Source of the DNA: Candidatus Ozemibacteraceae bacterium
GTDB taxonomy: Bacteria; Muiribacteriota; Ozemobacteria; Ozemobacterales; Ozemobacteraceae
DNA length: 32,937 nucleotides
NCBI GenBank assembly: GCA_937998695.1
Contig: CALLCO010000278.1
Span: forward strand, 1 to 32,937
Direction of reading: 5' to 3'
Part shown: positions 7,974-16,679 of the stretch, piece after piece
Layout of the letters: every line of letters begins with the position of its first letter
Position numbering within the stretch: the stretch's first letter is position 1
Notes under the pieces: generated by a model
The model's database searches: none
Seen by the model: only the letters and a program-made list of their open reading frames with translations
Told to the model about the DNA's origin: nothing
Program-made: the position numbers and the translations under genes

Positions 7974-10265
7974 ATGGGTGAACCTGCCCACACCGGCGGC
8001 AACAAGGAAGGCCGGCACCAGTTCGGCACCTTCGAGGGTGTCTTCACCCCGAGCATCCTGACCACGTTCGGGGTGGTCATTTTCCTGCGCGCCACCTACG
8101 TCACCGGGGTGGCCGGCGCCTGGCGGGCGGTGTTGATTCTGCTGCTGGCCAAGTCGATCACCACCATCACCACCTCGTCGCTGGGCGCGATCGCGACCAG
8201 CATGAAAGTGCGGGGCGGCGGGGTCTACTACCTGGTCTCACGGGTGCTCGGCCCGACCCTGGGCGGAGGGATCGGCCTGGCCCTCTACGCGGCGCAGACC
8301 ACCTCGATCGCCTTTTACACGTTGGGGTTCGTGGAATCGCTGACCGCCACGATTCCCGACTTGCAGGGCTGGCAGTCGGCGACCGGCCTGATCTCGGTAC
8401 TGCTGATGTTCGGTTTGGCCTACTTCGGCACCGAGTGGGCAATGCGGGTGCAATATCTGATCATGGCAATACTTGGCCTGTCGATCGTCAGTTTCCTGGG
8501 CGGGGCCTGGGCGCTCTTCTCGCCAGTGCGGTTCTGGGACAACTGGTCGGCCGTCTGGACGGGGTCGCAGAACGGAGTTGCCTGGTCCCACGGGTTCTGG
8601 GACACGTTTGCCATCTATTTTCCTGCCGTGACCGGCGTGGTGGCCGGAATCAACATGTCGGGCGACCTGAAGAACCCCGGCCGCAGCCTGACCGTCGGCA
8701 CCTTCGCCTCGATTCTGGTGAGCGGCCTCGTCTACCTGTTGCAGATCGTGCTGTGGGCCGGTGCCGCCCCTCGCCTCGACCTGATCGGCCGCCCCTACCT
8801 GGTCATGTATGAAGGGGCATTGTTCGGATGGGGGAAGGTGATCACCGCCGGTGTCTTTGCCGCCACCATCTCGAGCGCGGTGGGCCGCATCGTCGGCGCC
8901 CCGCGCGTCTTGCAAGCGATCGGTCGCGACGGCATCCTGGAGTGGCTGCGGCCGTTCGGTCGAGGCAGCGGACCGACCGACGAACCGCGGGCCGCCGTCG
9001 TCGGCACCGGCGTCCTGGTCACTGGCATCATGCTCTGGGCAGAGATGGCGGGCGGATCGGCCGGCGCCCTCAATCTCGTGGCCGAGACGATGTCGATGGT
9101 CTTCCTCTACACCTTCGGCATGATCAACCTCGCCGCCTTCGTCGAGGGGTTCGGAGCCAATCCCAGTTTCCGGCCACGCTTCCGCCTTTTCCATTGGAGT
9201 CTCTCGTTGGTGGGCGCCGTGTTGTGCGTGGGGGTCGCCTTCCTGATCGAGTGGCGGGCCGCCGCCGCCGCCCTGGTCGGCTTGGCCGGGCTGTTCTGGT
9301 TCCTGCAGCGACGCACTCTGCAAGTGACGTTCGGCGATGCCCAGCGCGGCTTTCTGTTCTCGACCGTGCGTCGGCAGTTGTTGCGCCTGCAGGACTATCC
9401 GGAAGATGCCCGCAACTGGCGACCGACCATCCTCGTCTTCACCGGCAACCCCAAGACCCGCCGGACCCTGGTGCGGTTTGCCGAATGGTTCGAGGCCGAC
9501 CGCGGCATCGTCTACCTGGCCCACATCGTCATCGGCCGCCTTCCGGAGCAGACCGCGCACCGTCTCGCCGCTCTCCGGCACCTGCGAGAATTCTGCCGGA
9601 CCAGCAATTTACCGGCCTTCCCGATGGTGATAGTGGCTCCCGATCTGCCCAGCGGCGTGCAGAATATTCTGCAACTGGCCGGCAGCGGGATGATTTCCCC
9701 CAATCTCGCCCTGTTCGGCTGGCCAAGCACCCCGGCGGGCGATCCAGTTCTGGCCCGTCACCTTGTCGCGGCCAGCAACCTCGGGTATAGCTTCATCCTG
9801 ATCGACGGGCACGGGTTGTCGGCAGCCCGCCCAGGGCAGCGGATCGACCTGTGGTGGCGCGGCCGCGAGAACGGGGATTTGATGTTGATGTTGGCGTTCC
9901 TGCTGACCCGTTCGCCTCACTGGCAAGGCGCCCATCTCTTTCTTCATCGCATCGTCAAGCACCCTGACGGCATCGCACCCGCGCGCCACGATCTGGAGGC
10001 CCTCCTCGACCAGCGTCACATCGAAGCCACCCCGGAAATCCTGGTGTCGGACGCCCCCTTCGCCGAGGTCCTCCGCGACCATTCGGCGGGCGCCGACCTC
10101 GTCTTCCTCGGCATCGAACCGCCCGCCCCCAAGGATGTCCCGGTCTGGTTCGCCCGACAACGAACCCTTTTGTCCCCCGCCCACACCACCATCATGGTCT
10201 GGACGAGCATTCCCATGCGCCACACGATGCGCGCCGCCGACACCCCCGGCGGGCCCAAGCGATGA
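7974..10265 (+). CDS. SLC12-like cation-chloride cotransporter / APC permease
   Basis: Integral membrane transporter of the APC superfamily resembling eukaryotic Na-K-Cl cotransporters (SLC12). The 763-residue protein opens with a soluble tail, then FGVVIFLRATYVTGVAG, equivalent to the first transmembrane helix of the CCC family; FPAVTGVVAGINMSGDLKNP matches the family's most conserved segment. The membrane core spans about residues 25-450 with some 12 hydrophobic helices. The C-terminal 300 residues are soluble, as in SLC12 proteins, and include TILVFTGNPKTRRTLVRFA and the late element NLALFGWP. Substrate is not certain; by family it would be K+/Na+ with Cl-, though bacterial members are poorly characterised and some carry amino acids. 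It appears monocistronic. The ribosome-binding site before ATG 7974 is weak. Confidence 0.87.
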   Translation: MGEPAHTGGNKEGRHQFGTFEGVFTPSILTTFGVVIFLRATYVTGVAGAWRAVLILLLAKSITTITTSSLGAIATSMKVRGGGVYYLVSRVLGPTLGGGIGLALYAAQTTSIAFYTLGFVESLTATIPDLQGWQSATGLISVLLMFGLAYFGTEWAMRVQYLIMAILGLSIVSFLGGAWALFSPVRFWDNWSAVWTGSQNGVAWSHGFWDTFAIYFPAVTGVVAGINMSGDLKNPGRSLTVGTFASILVSGLVYLLQIVLWAGAAPRLDLIGRPYLVMYEGALFGWGKVITAGVFAATISSAVGRIVGAPRVLQAIGRDGILEWLRPFGRGSGPTDEPRAAVVGTGVLVTGIMLWAEMAGGSAGALNLVAETMSMVFLYTFGMINLAAFVEGFGANPSFRPRFRLFHWSLSLVGAVLCVGVAFLIEWRAAAAALVGLAGLFWFLQRRTLQVTFGDAQRGFLFSTVRRQLLRLQDYPEDARNWRPTILVFTGNPKTRRTLVRFAEWFEADRGIVYLAHIVIGRLPEQTAHRLAALRHLREFCRTSNLPAFPMVIVAPDLPSGVQNILQLAGSGMISPNLALFGWPSTPAGDPVLARHLVAASNLGYSFILIDGHGLSAARPGQRIDLWWRGRENGDLMLMLAFLLTRSPHWQGAHLFLHRIVKHPDGIAPARHDLEALLDQRHIEATPEILVSDAPFAEVLRDHSAGADLVFLGIEPPAPKDVPVWFARQRTLLSPAHTTIMVWTSIPMRHTMRAADTPGGPKR

Positions 10266-10380
10266 TTTCACCACCGACCGCCGCTCGGAGGAACACCAAA
10301 GACCCGGCTGAGATCCCGACCTCGTTCGCCGTCGTTTCACCCCTCGACTCGTCTCCGGGAGGTAGGCGCGCGCGCCAGGT

Positions 10381-12684
10381 TCACCGCGAGGGTCGACAGT
10401 CTATCCGAAGCCTCCACCAACGGGCGAGCAGAAGATATGCGGCCCCACGGGTCAGCTCCTGAGCGGGTTCGACCAGGTCGGGAGGCCACGGCGGAGCGAA
10501 CAGGCCGGCCGCCCGGAAGGCGGCGAGGGCAACTTCAGGCCCTTGCCCCTCAAACGCGGTCGCGGCGGACGGGCTGGGCCCCACCTCTGGCGCCACGGGC
10601 GGCGGCGGCGAGGGGGTGACAGCGGGCGCCGCTGTTTCCGCCAAGGTGGGCACCAACGGGACCTCGGCGACCGCCTGCCGTACCGGTACGGCCGAGGGAG
10701 AAACGGCGAGCCCTTCCTTGAATGCACGCTCCAGGCTGTAGAACAGAGCGCACGCGGCCCCCAAGGTCAGCGGCGAAGGAGGCGTCGCGTTCCCGATCGC
10801 TTCGAGTCGATGGCGAGTGGCCCGATCAACCTCGCGCCCAAGGAAGAGCAGGCGGTTGGTCAGGGCCTTGACCGGCATCGGCGCGTCGAGATCGTAGCGG
10901 TTCTGGTACCCGCCGGAAACCTGAGCCCGCCGCCGCAGGAAGCGTAGGCCGGCATACGCCCAATGAGTGGTTTCGGGGCCGGGGCGGGCAGGGTTCGGCC
11001 CCAGCGCCACCCCCTGGCTTTTGAGCAGACGGTGGATCTCGGCGATGGCGGCGGGGTCGGCGGCCAGACGTTCGACCGTCAACCCCTGACGCACACTGAC
11101 CACCGCCGCCACCCCGGCGCCCTGGCCTGCTGCGATGCCAACGGGAACGGTGCGGGCGCTGCTTTGCGCCAAGGAATCGTAGCCGGCGCTGCGACCGACG
11201 ACGAAGAGGTTGGCGAACCCGCGGGGAATGAGACTGCGCAACGGCACTGCGTAGCACGCGGGCTTGCCGATGATGTCACCCGGGAAGCCTGGATCTGTCG
11301 CCTGCACGTCGAGTGGGTAGGAACCAAAGGCCACGCGGTCAGGGAAATCGCGGTTCTCGAGGAGGTCATCGACGGTCAGACGATGCAGGGCCTCGATCTG
11401 TCGCGAGGTCCGCACGTAGAGTTCAGGCGCGGTGCCGGCCAGACGAGCGGTTTCGAACCCGGGCAAACGGCGGCGCAAAAAGTCCACCAGGGAAGGCAGC
11501 TCGGCTTCCGCGATCTGACGGGCGAGGCGCCGCGCCGCCGGATCGAGCCCGTCGACGCCGAACACCTGCAGGGCATTGATCAGCACGGTGTCATCATCCT
11601 GGCGACCGATATTGAGAGCCCGCACCCCGACCCGCGGCGAGCGGGGCTTGTACTGACGCAGAATGTCGCCGAACCCCCAGGCGCTGCGGTCATTGGCCCC
11701 GACGAGGCCGGTGCCGCCGCCGCGCGCCCGCAGGTCGGCCCGCAGGCGTGACCAGCCGTCCGCGCCGATGCCGTCAAGGCGAAAGACGAGAGTGACCGCC
11801 ATGTTCCGAGGTTCCCCCCACACGTCTTCGCCATAGCCGATCCAGCGGGCGCCGGCCGCGACAGCCAGGTCGGCATCCTGGGTGGCATCGATGAAGCGCG
11901 CGCCCTGGATCGTCGTCCGCCTGCCGTCGCTCCCCACCAGTTCGATCGCCTCGATCGACACGGGCCTCGCCGGGTCAAACGCAGGCTGGACCACGGAGGC
12001 CAGCCAATCTGCGACGCCAGAGAGCCATTCCGAGCGGAAAACCGCCCGCGGGTGGGTGGCCGGAGCCCGCTCACCATCGCCATCGCCGATGGCCGCCCGG
12101 GCTGGGGGCATCGGGCGGGAACCCCTAACATCGTCGGCCTCCGTCAGTGGCGTGACCTCTCCACCTGCGACCACCTCTTCCGGCCAAAGCGTCTGGCCCG
12201 GCCGGAACAGCAGCCGGGGGTGTCCGGCCACCACAGGACGCACCGACACGGCGTCGGTCGCCACCCAGAGATTGGGGGTGGCGGCCACCAGGGCGCGCAG
12301 ATGCCGTTCCATGGCAGCCACATCGAACGAGGTGCCGTCGAGCCGTCGAAAGAGCTCGCCGAAAATACCGCCGTTCAGCGGCTTTCCGGCAGCATCGAGG
12401 TTCATGTCGAGCATGTTCAGCCAACCGCGCGTCCACAACCCGCCCAGGCGGTCGCGCGGATCGATCAGCAGGGTGCGGGCGCCGGCCCGCGCCGCAGCAA
12501 CGGCGGCCGCCACCCCTTCCGGATCTCCGCCGACGACGACCACATCCACACGCGATGCGGTGAGGGGAGTGCTTCCGGAGGAAGAAGGGTAGCCGAAACC
12601 ATGGACCGGAGCTCTTGCCGCGAGGGAAAGCCAAACCACCAGGATCGGAAGAGTCAGGCGAACCCATGCTCCCACCCACCTCAT
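10381..12684 (-). CDS. Exported FAD-dependent oxidoreductase with SLH-like C-terminus
   Basis: Flavoprotein of the FAD_oxidored (PF12831-like) group, substrate unknown. From ATG 12684 it has 767 residues; GGAGG lies 10 nt upstream, whereas the longer frame to 12750 has no ribosome-binding site. A signal peptide (about 1-28, LTLPILVVWLSLAARAPVHG) predicts export. The FAD-binding motif is VVVVGGDPEGVAAAVAAARAG, a GG-D-P-E-G variant common in this family, followed by DRLGGLWTRG. The late flavin motif is VVGRSAGYDSLAQSSARTVP, then GIAAGQGAGVAA. After a Pro/Ala-rich linker the last 150 residues contain two degenerate SLH-like units (PLTLGAACALFYSLERAF; ELTRGAAYLLLARWW), suggesting attachment to the cell surface. 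An exported flavoprotein must get FAD across the membrane or fold before Tat export; no twin-arginine is visible. No operon partner. Confidence 0.83.
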   Translation of the reverse strand: MRWVGAWVRLTLPILVVWLSLAARAPVHGFGYPSSSGSTPLTASRVDVVVVGGDPEGVAAAVAAARAGARTLLIDPRDRLGGLWTRGWLNMLDMNLDAAGKPLNGGIFGELFRRLDGTSFDVAAMERHLRALVAATPNLWVATDAVSVRPVVAGHPRLLFRPGQTLWPEEVVAGGEVTPLTEADDVRGSRPMPPARAAIGDGDGERAPATHPRAVFRSEWLSGVADWLASVVQPAFDPARPVSIEAIELVGSDGRRTTIQGARFIDATQDADLAVAAGARWIGYGEDVWGEPRNMAVTLVFRLDGIGADGWSRLRADLRARGGGTGLVGANDRSAWGFGDILRQYKPRSPRVGVRALNIGRQDDDTVLINALQVFGVDGLDPAARRLARQIAEAELPSLVDFLRRRLPGFETARLAGTAPELYVRTSRQIEALHRLTVDDLLENRDFPDRVAFGSYPLDVQATDPGFPGDIIGKPACYAVPLRSLIPRGFANLFVVGRSAGYDSLAQSSARTVPVGIAAGQGAGVAAVVSVRQGLTVERLAADPAAIAEIHRLLKSQGVALGPNPARPGPETTHWAYAGLRFLRRRAQVSGGYQNRYDLDAPMPVKALTNRLLFLGREVDRATRHRLEAIGNATPPSPLTLGAACALFYSLERAFKEGLAVSPSAVPVRQAVAEVPLVPTLAETAAPAVTPSPPPPVAPEVGPSPSAATAFEGQGPEVALAAFRAAGLFAPPWPPDLVEPAQELTRGAAYLLLARWWRLRIDCRPSR

Positions 12685-12865
12685 AGTCCGTTGTCCTCCC
12701 ATTTCGAGATCAGCCGAAGGTTTCCCATCGATGCGGCGCCAGTCAATCATGTCACATTTTTCGGTTTCGGTTGGTCTGAACGGTCGATCTCCGAAAGAAT
12801 ACCCATAGTTCAGGAGACAAGCACAAGTCCTTCACAAAAAAGCGATGATCCGCGTCAAAACTAGC

Positions 12866-12985
12866 CGAAGGGGGCTTCGCCCCTTCGCCCCACCAGAGCC
12901 AAAGGCCCTGGACCTTTTTGCCGACCAGGGGAACGCGGCGTGTTCCCTTGGCGGCAAGTCCGCGGCGCGGACCATCGGAAAGGAG
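12866..12985. repeat. Hairpin-rich intergenic element, repeat-like
   Basis: Four consecutive GC-rich inverted repeats in about 120 bp: GGGGGCTTCGCCCC, then CCAGAGCC/GGCCCTGG, GGGAAC/GTTCCC and TCCGCG/CGCGGA. This layout, especially the gggcttcgcccc and ccctggacc pieces, resembles dispersed intergenic repeats I know from deltaproteobacteria and relatives. Only one copy is in this window, so its repeated nature is inferred. Confidence 0.4.
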
Positions 12986-13248
12986 ACATGGCCGGCCGTT
13001 CGGTAAAAAAAAATCGATTAATTTTTGCATTCAAATAATTCATTTATGGCCTATTTATGGCAAATAGCTTGGCACGCAATGTGACAAGCATGGTTTCGAT
13101 TTTAATAATTTTCACAGATAATTTTAAAAATGGAAATAGCAAATAAACTGTCGTTGAAATGCTTAAAACTCAACATTAGCGAACCTATCGTCGATGACGC
13201 TTGCCACGGCAATTCTCTGAGGATAAGCAAATCGCTGTCGAAAACCTT

Positions 13249-13265
13249 TTGGCATGACAATTGCT
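13249..13265 (+). promoter_or_regulatory. Sigma-54-type promoter
   Basis: TTGGCATG-ACAA-TTGCT matches the RpoN consensus (TTGGCACG-N4-TTGCW) with one mismatch. The invariant GG (13251-13252) and GC (13263-13264) are separated by exactly 10 bp. It faces the TPR gene at 13363, giving a leader of roughly 90 nt, and has AT-rich DNA upstream, as is common where bending proteins and enhancer-binding activators act. Confidence 0.6.
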
Positions 13266-13284
13266 TTGAGGGCCTCGGTGCACA

Positions 13285-13299
13285 TGGTGATCATCACCA
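13285..13299. promoter_or_regulatory. 15-bp palindrome, possible operator
   Basis: TGGTGAT-C-ATCACCA is a perfect inverted repeat starting about 10 nt downstream of the expected sigma-54 transcription start. It could be a repressor site or a small RNA hairpin in the leader; nothing in the sequence decides. Confidence 0.3.
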
Positions 13300-13362
13300 G
13301 CCGCATCGAATCCTGACGAGCCAACGCGAAAGAAGGTCGTCATAAGAACAACGGAGGTTAGT

Positions 13363-13974
13363 ATGAAGAGAACGGTTTTATTGGGGATTGTCTTGGGGGC
13401 TGCCCTCACGGGGGTGCCAGGGTATGGCGCAAAACCGCCACAATCTCTCCAGAGGGTTCCTCTGTCCGCTGAGGCGAACGTCGAGGAAAAATTCGATGAG
13501 AGCGACCTGCAAGAGGCGCATCGACTTCGGAACCACTTCGGCATCATGTCATTCGAGAAAATGCAAGAAAGCCTGCTGGAAGCCAGGATTCTCTACTATC
13601 GCATAGCCAGGAGTCCGAGGACCGACCCGCAGATTCGTCGCGAAGCCGCGTATTATCTTGCCGTTTGCGATTATCGGTTGAATTTTCAAGCCGGCGATGC
13701 CATCCGCAGTTTTCAAGCCTTCCTGAAGACCTATGACAACGGGAATGAGGCCTGGGTTCCCGAAGCATTGATCGGTCTTGGGATCTCTTATCAAGACGCC
13801 CGCTTGTTCCGCCAAGCTGGGCAGGCATTTGCCGAAGTCATTCGTCGATTTCCCACCCATCCGGCAGCTCAGGTGGCCGAGAAATATCTCAAAGACATGC
13901 AGCAGGCCCGCCTCATCGGAGAGCCCACCGAAAGATCCACCCGCGCGTATTTCCAGGAATTGTTCGCCGATTGA
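13363..13974 (+). CDS. Small exported TPR-repeat protein
   Basis: A 203-residue protein with a signal peptide (KRTVLLGIVLGAALTGVPGYGA, cleavage near residue 23) and helical repeats. Residues about 75-185 contain TPR/Sel1-like units (AAYYLAVCDYRLNFQAGDAIRS; ALIGLGISYQDARLFRQAGQ; AFAEVIRRFPTHPAAQVAEK) of the kind seen in YbgF/BamD-like periplasmic scaffolds. There is no lipobox cysteine. GGAGG sits 5 nt before the ATG. The gene stands alone between a sigma-54-type promoter and a strong terminator, so it is a single-gene unit probably switched on by an RpoN-dependent activator. Codon use is somewhat less GC-biased than the neighbours. The partner of the TPR domain is unknown. Confidence 0.83.
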   Translation: MKRTVLLGIVLGAALTGVPGYGAKPPQSLQRVPLSAEANVEEKFDESDLQEAHRLRNHFGIMSFEKMQESLLEARILYYRIARSPRTDPQIRREAAYYLAVCDYRLNFQAGDAIRSFQAFLKTYDNGNEAWVPEALIGLGISYQDARLFRQAGQAFAEVIRRFPTHPAAQVAEKYLKDMQQARLIGEPTERSTRAYFQELFAD

Positions 13975-14058
13975 GTCTGTGGGTTTTCGTCGGTCATCCC
14001 AGGGGCAAAACGTCCATCGCGATCGCTTCTCGGGATACTTTCAATGAGGCCCATCGCC

Positions 14059-14109
14059 CCACCAGGGGCAGGGGGGCGACCAAGCAGCCCCCTGCCCCTG
14101 GTGGTTTTT
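14059..14109 (+). terminator. Strong rho-independent terminator
   Basis: A perfect 17-bp stem (14059-14075 with 14088-14104; left arm starts CCACCAGGGGC) and a 12-nt loop, followed by five T. It ends the TPR gene transcript about 85 bp after its stop. On the opposite strand there is no U-tract, so it probably works in one direction only. Confidence 0.88.
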
Positions 14110-14249
14110 CCACACGTCTCGGCCGGGACGACCCACCTCGGCCCCGGAGCGCCATTGCCCAACCGCTCGCTGGCCCAACCGGCGCCAAGCAAGGGTCTGG
14201 CGTGCGACGCTCGCGATGCCGCATGGTGCCCCGACTGTCCCACCGCGCC

Positions 14250-15704
14250 TCAGAATTTGTTCTCGCCGGCCACGGCGTTGACCTTGTAGTCGACCGTGAT
14301 CGTGGTGGCGGTCATGGTCTTGATCTTGATCAGGGCATAGTGGCCGGTGGCGGGGAAATAGAGCGAGAACACGTCGCCCACGGTGGCGGGGCCGGTCATG
14401 TTGAGGGCGTCCTTGGCGGCGGTGGTATGCGCGGCGAACCGCGTATCACCCTGCACGAAGGGTTCGGCGTAGGTCATTTCGGCCAGTTCAGGTTTGCCTT
14501 GGTAGGCCCGCACCAGCTTGACGGCATCGCTGGTCGAACCGAGGCCGCGGGCGGCATCGAGAAAGCTCAGGTTGGTGGCGGCAGCGGCCCCGTCGGTCAG
14601 GAAGTCGGAGGCGGCCACGGCGCCCGCCTCAGGGTCGGCTCCCGCCCGCAGGAAGGTCTTGGTGCCGGTGGCGACGGCGGTGGCGGTGGCGGTGACATAG
14701 CGATACTCGGCGACCACGCCCCGGAAACTGCCTTCCACGAGGTCGATGCGCTTGATGAACAGTTTGAGGTAGGTGTCGGCCACCGCGCTGCGCTTGAAGT
14801 AGAGGCCCAGGGCGAAATTCTTCGCCGCGGGGTCATGGAAGCGATCGGTGCGGGTGCGGTTGGCGGCGAAGTCGGCGAGCAGTTCGGCGTCGCGGTATTC
14901 CCCGACCGAGGTGAGATCGCTCTTCAGCGAGCTCGAGGCCGAGAGGGCGGTGAAGATCCGGATGGCGGTACCGTCGATGTTCTTGACGATCTGCAGGTCG
15001 GGAACGCCGTCGCTGTCGAGATCGTTGCTGGTCTTCAGGTAGGCCACCATGGCGGCAGGGTCGAACCCGGAGGTGGTCTTCAGGAAGTCGGCCTGGCTGG
15101 CCACCTCGTTCTTGACTTCGGGAACGTCGAAGATGGTGGTGGGCACACTGGCGGTATCGGCCAGCCAGGCGGTTTCGAGGCGTTGGGCGACGAGGCCGAC
15201 CATGGCGGGGAAGGTGGCGAGCAGGGCGTCGGCCTCGAGGCCGGAGGCCTGGGCCAGCAGCGCGGCGGCGGTCGTGCGACTGTTGATGGCGAACGCCGAG
15301 CGCGACGCTTCCCGCACCCGGGCCTTCAGGCCAACCTTGCCGACGTTGACGTCGAGGCGGTAGAGCTGATCGGCCGCCTGGGGCACCTGCAACCGGAACT
15401 CCCAGTCGCCTGAGAAGGTCGAGGTGGCCAGGGTGAAGGCGGTCACCACCTGGTCGTTGACCGCCACGGCCGGCTTCGACCAGGCGTTGCCGGTGGTGGT
15501 GTCGGTGTTGCGCACCTCCTGTACCGCCGCCAGCAGGTTGCTGTTGAGCCGGGTCGGCAGCGTCAGGGTGCCGGCCAGTTCGACCGTCGCCGCCGGCGGG
15601 GTCGGCGACGACCCGCCGTCCTTGCCGCCGAAACAGCCGGTCAGCAGCAGAATTCCCGTCAGAGCGACACCAAGCACCAAGGGCGGCACACATCTGTTCA
15701 TCAT
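14250..15704 (-). CDS. Lipoprotein of unknown function
   Basis: A 484-residue protein whose N-terminus is a lipoprotein signal: hydrophobic LVLGVALTGILLLTGC, with lipobox LTGC and modified Cys at 24. A Gly/Ser/Pro-rich tether (FGGKDGGSSPTPP) follows. The mature part starts with a beta-like region and has long Ala-rich helical stretches. DLDSDGVPDLQ looks like a calcium-binding loop of the dockerin/EF-hand type. I do not recognise the family. GGGGA lies 7 nt before the first ATG. The start overlaps the stop of the upstream exported protein (TAATG), so the two are translationally coupled and probably function together at the envelope. Confidence 0.82.
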   Translation of the reverse strand: MMNRCVPPLVLGVALTGILLLTGCFGGKDGGSSPTPPAATVELAGTLTLPTRLNSNLLAAVQEVRNTDTTTGNAWSKPAVAVNDQVVTAFTLATSTFSGDWEFRLQVPQAADQLYRLDVNVGKVGLKARVREASRSAFAINSRTTAAALLAQASGLEADALLATFPAMVGLVAQRLETAWLADTASVPTTIFDVPEVKNEVASQADFLKTTSGFDPAAMVAYLKTSNDLDSDGVPDLQIVKNIDGTAIRIFTALSASSSLKSDLTSVGEYRDAELLADFAANRTRTDRFHDPAAKNFALGLYFKRSAVADTYLKLFIKRIDLVEGSFRGVVAEYRYVTATATAVATGTKTFLRAGADPEAGAVAASDFLTDGAAAATNLSFLDAARGLGSTSDAVKLVRAYQGKPELAEMTYAEPFVQGDTRFAAHTTAAKDALNMTGPATVGDVFSLYFPATGHYALIKIKTMTATTITVDYKVNAVAGENKF

Positions 15705-16303
15705 TATTGTTCCCCAATCATCTGAATTTCCCGGTCATCAACCGTTCCTGAGCCAATCCCCTCGTCGCGGGGCTCCGCCTCCACGACAGGGCCATTCCCG
15801 CGTTGGAGCGGGCGGGCCTTCTGCAGGAGGCCGAAGACGGCCGTGGTGAGATCATCGTTGAGTGTTCCCGGAAGCGAGGCCCGGGCCAGCACCAGCCCGC
15901 GCGGGCCCTGGTAGATCACGGCGGCGAGCCGCTGCCGGCCGTCGGCCGTGCGGGCCCCCAGATACAGCAGGCGCATGGTTTCCTGGACGTCGACATCTTC
16001 TTCTTCCCAGGTCAGGGCCCCGAACTCGCCGGCCAGCCGGCTCTTCACGGCATCGCGGACCACCGCCGGCTCTTTTCCCTCGATCAGGTCGACGGTCACG
16101 GTGGCGGCCGCCTTCCACTGCAGCACCATCGTGGCCGAGGCCTCTTGCACCTGCCACTCGGCGGTGAGGGGAAACACGATGCCGCCGGCGGAGAACGTCG
16201 CCACCCGCCGCTCCACTGCCAAGGATGGCCCACCCATTACGAGCAGGCATCCCAGGACCAGCGAGACCACCCATCCGCGACATCGACCCGGCACTGGCAC
16301 CAT
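15704..16303 (-). CDS. Exported protein of unknown function, coupled to the lipoprotein
   Basis: About 199 residues from ATG 16303. The open frame extends to 16372, but the signal peptide (GWVVSLVLGCLLVMGGPSLAVE) and a GGAGGA favour a start at 16303 or at one of the GTG codons just after it; the GGAGGA abuts the ATG directly, so the exact codon is open. The mature part has alternating beta strands and helices (GIVFPLTAEWQVQEASATMV ... YQGPRGLVLARASLPG), in general layout like small periplasmic DcrB/PsbP-type folds, but this is only a resemblance. The acidic tail ends in a TAA overlapping the lipoprotein ATG. Confidence 0.72.
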   Translation of the reverse strand: MVPVPGRCRGWVVSLVLGCLLVMGGPSLAVERRVATFSAGGIVFPLTAEWQVQEASATMVLQWKAAATVTVDLIEGKEPAVVRDAVKSRLAGEFGALTWEEEDVDVQETMRLLYLGARTADGRQRLAAVIYQGPRGLVLARASLPGTLNDDLTTAVFGLLQKARPLQRGNGPVVEAEPRDEGIGSGTVDDREIQMIGEQ

Positions 16304-16679
16304 TCCTCCACCTTGTGGATGCCCTATCGTACCTGGAACCTCCGCCCACGGCAACCCACCCATTCGGGGCAATTCATTGGGGGTTCAAACGGCGAAATGC
16401 CGGTGTCCATCTCCCGTCCAGAGTCCTCCCCATGAAAGGGTCCCAGTCGGTAGGAGGAGGTCTTGGATGAGGACTATGTGAAAATTCCGAGGTTCGTGGC
16501 GCCCGTTCCAGGGTTGCTCACGGGCAGGATGGCCGGAGGTGCTTTTCCGATCAAAACGGAAAGAAGCGGACGGCAGCTGCGTCCTTGCAAAGCCGGAAGG
16601 GTTGATCTACTCTTTCCCTCGAACGCCCCCGACGGGGGCCGGTCCCCAGTTCGCCCGCGCGCCGCGGAAGGAGCCTGCC
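16304..16679 (+). other. Leader region of the tryptophanase gene
   Basis: No convincing gene. A strong ribosome-binding sequence (AGGAGGAGG, 16451-16459) stands before a four-codon frame ATG-AGG-ACT-ATG-TGA (16466-16480) or, from TTG 16463, a longer low-quality frame. Hairpins follow at about 16543-16563 (TTTTCCG/CGGAAAG) and 16625-16639 (CGCCCCCGACGGGGG). The leader could be regulatory, but no known riboswitch, T-box or TnaC-like Trp codon is visible. Confidence 0.4.

Larger units (their letters stand above)
12685..13362 (+). other. AT-rich regulatory intergenic region
   Basis: About 680 bp between divergent genes with no convincing coding frame. The part next to the flavoprotein (12685-12860) would hold its promoter, which I could not place. 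A GC-rich run of hairpins occupies about 12866-12985. From about 13000 to 13150 the sequence turns sharply AT-rich (runs of A and T, ATTTTTGC, TTTTAATAATTTTC), quite unlike the surrounding coding DNA. A sigma-54-type promoter is at 13249-13265. Confidence 0.6.

Noticed and set aside
12752-13030. A 92-codon minus-strand frame across the hairpin-rich element
   Set aside because: It reads through four GC hairpins and into an A/T homopolymer; there is no ribosome-binding site and no family resemblance.
13071-13087. A second sigma-54-like sequence, TTGGCACG-CAAT-GTGAC
   Set aside because: The -24 element is perfect but the -12 element has GA instead of the essential GC, so it is probably not a working promoter.
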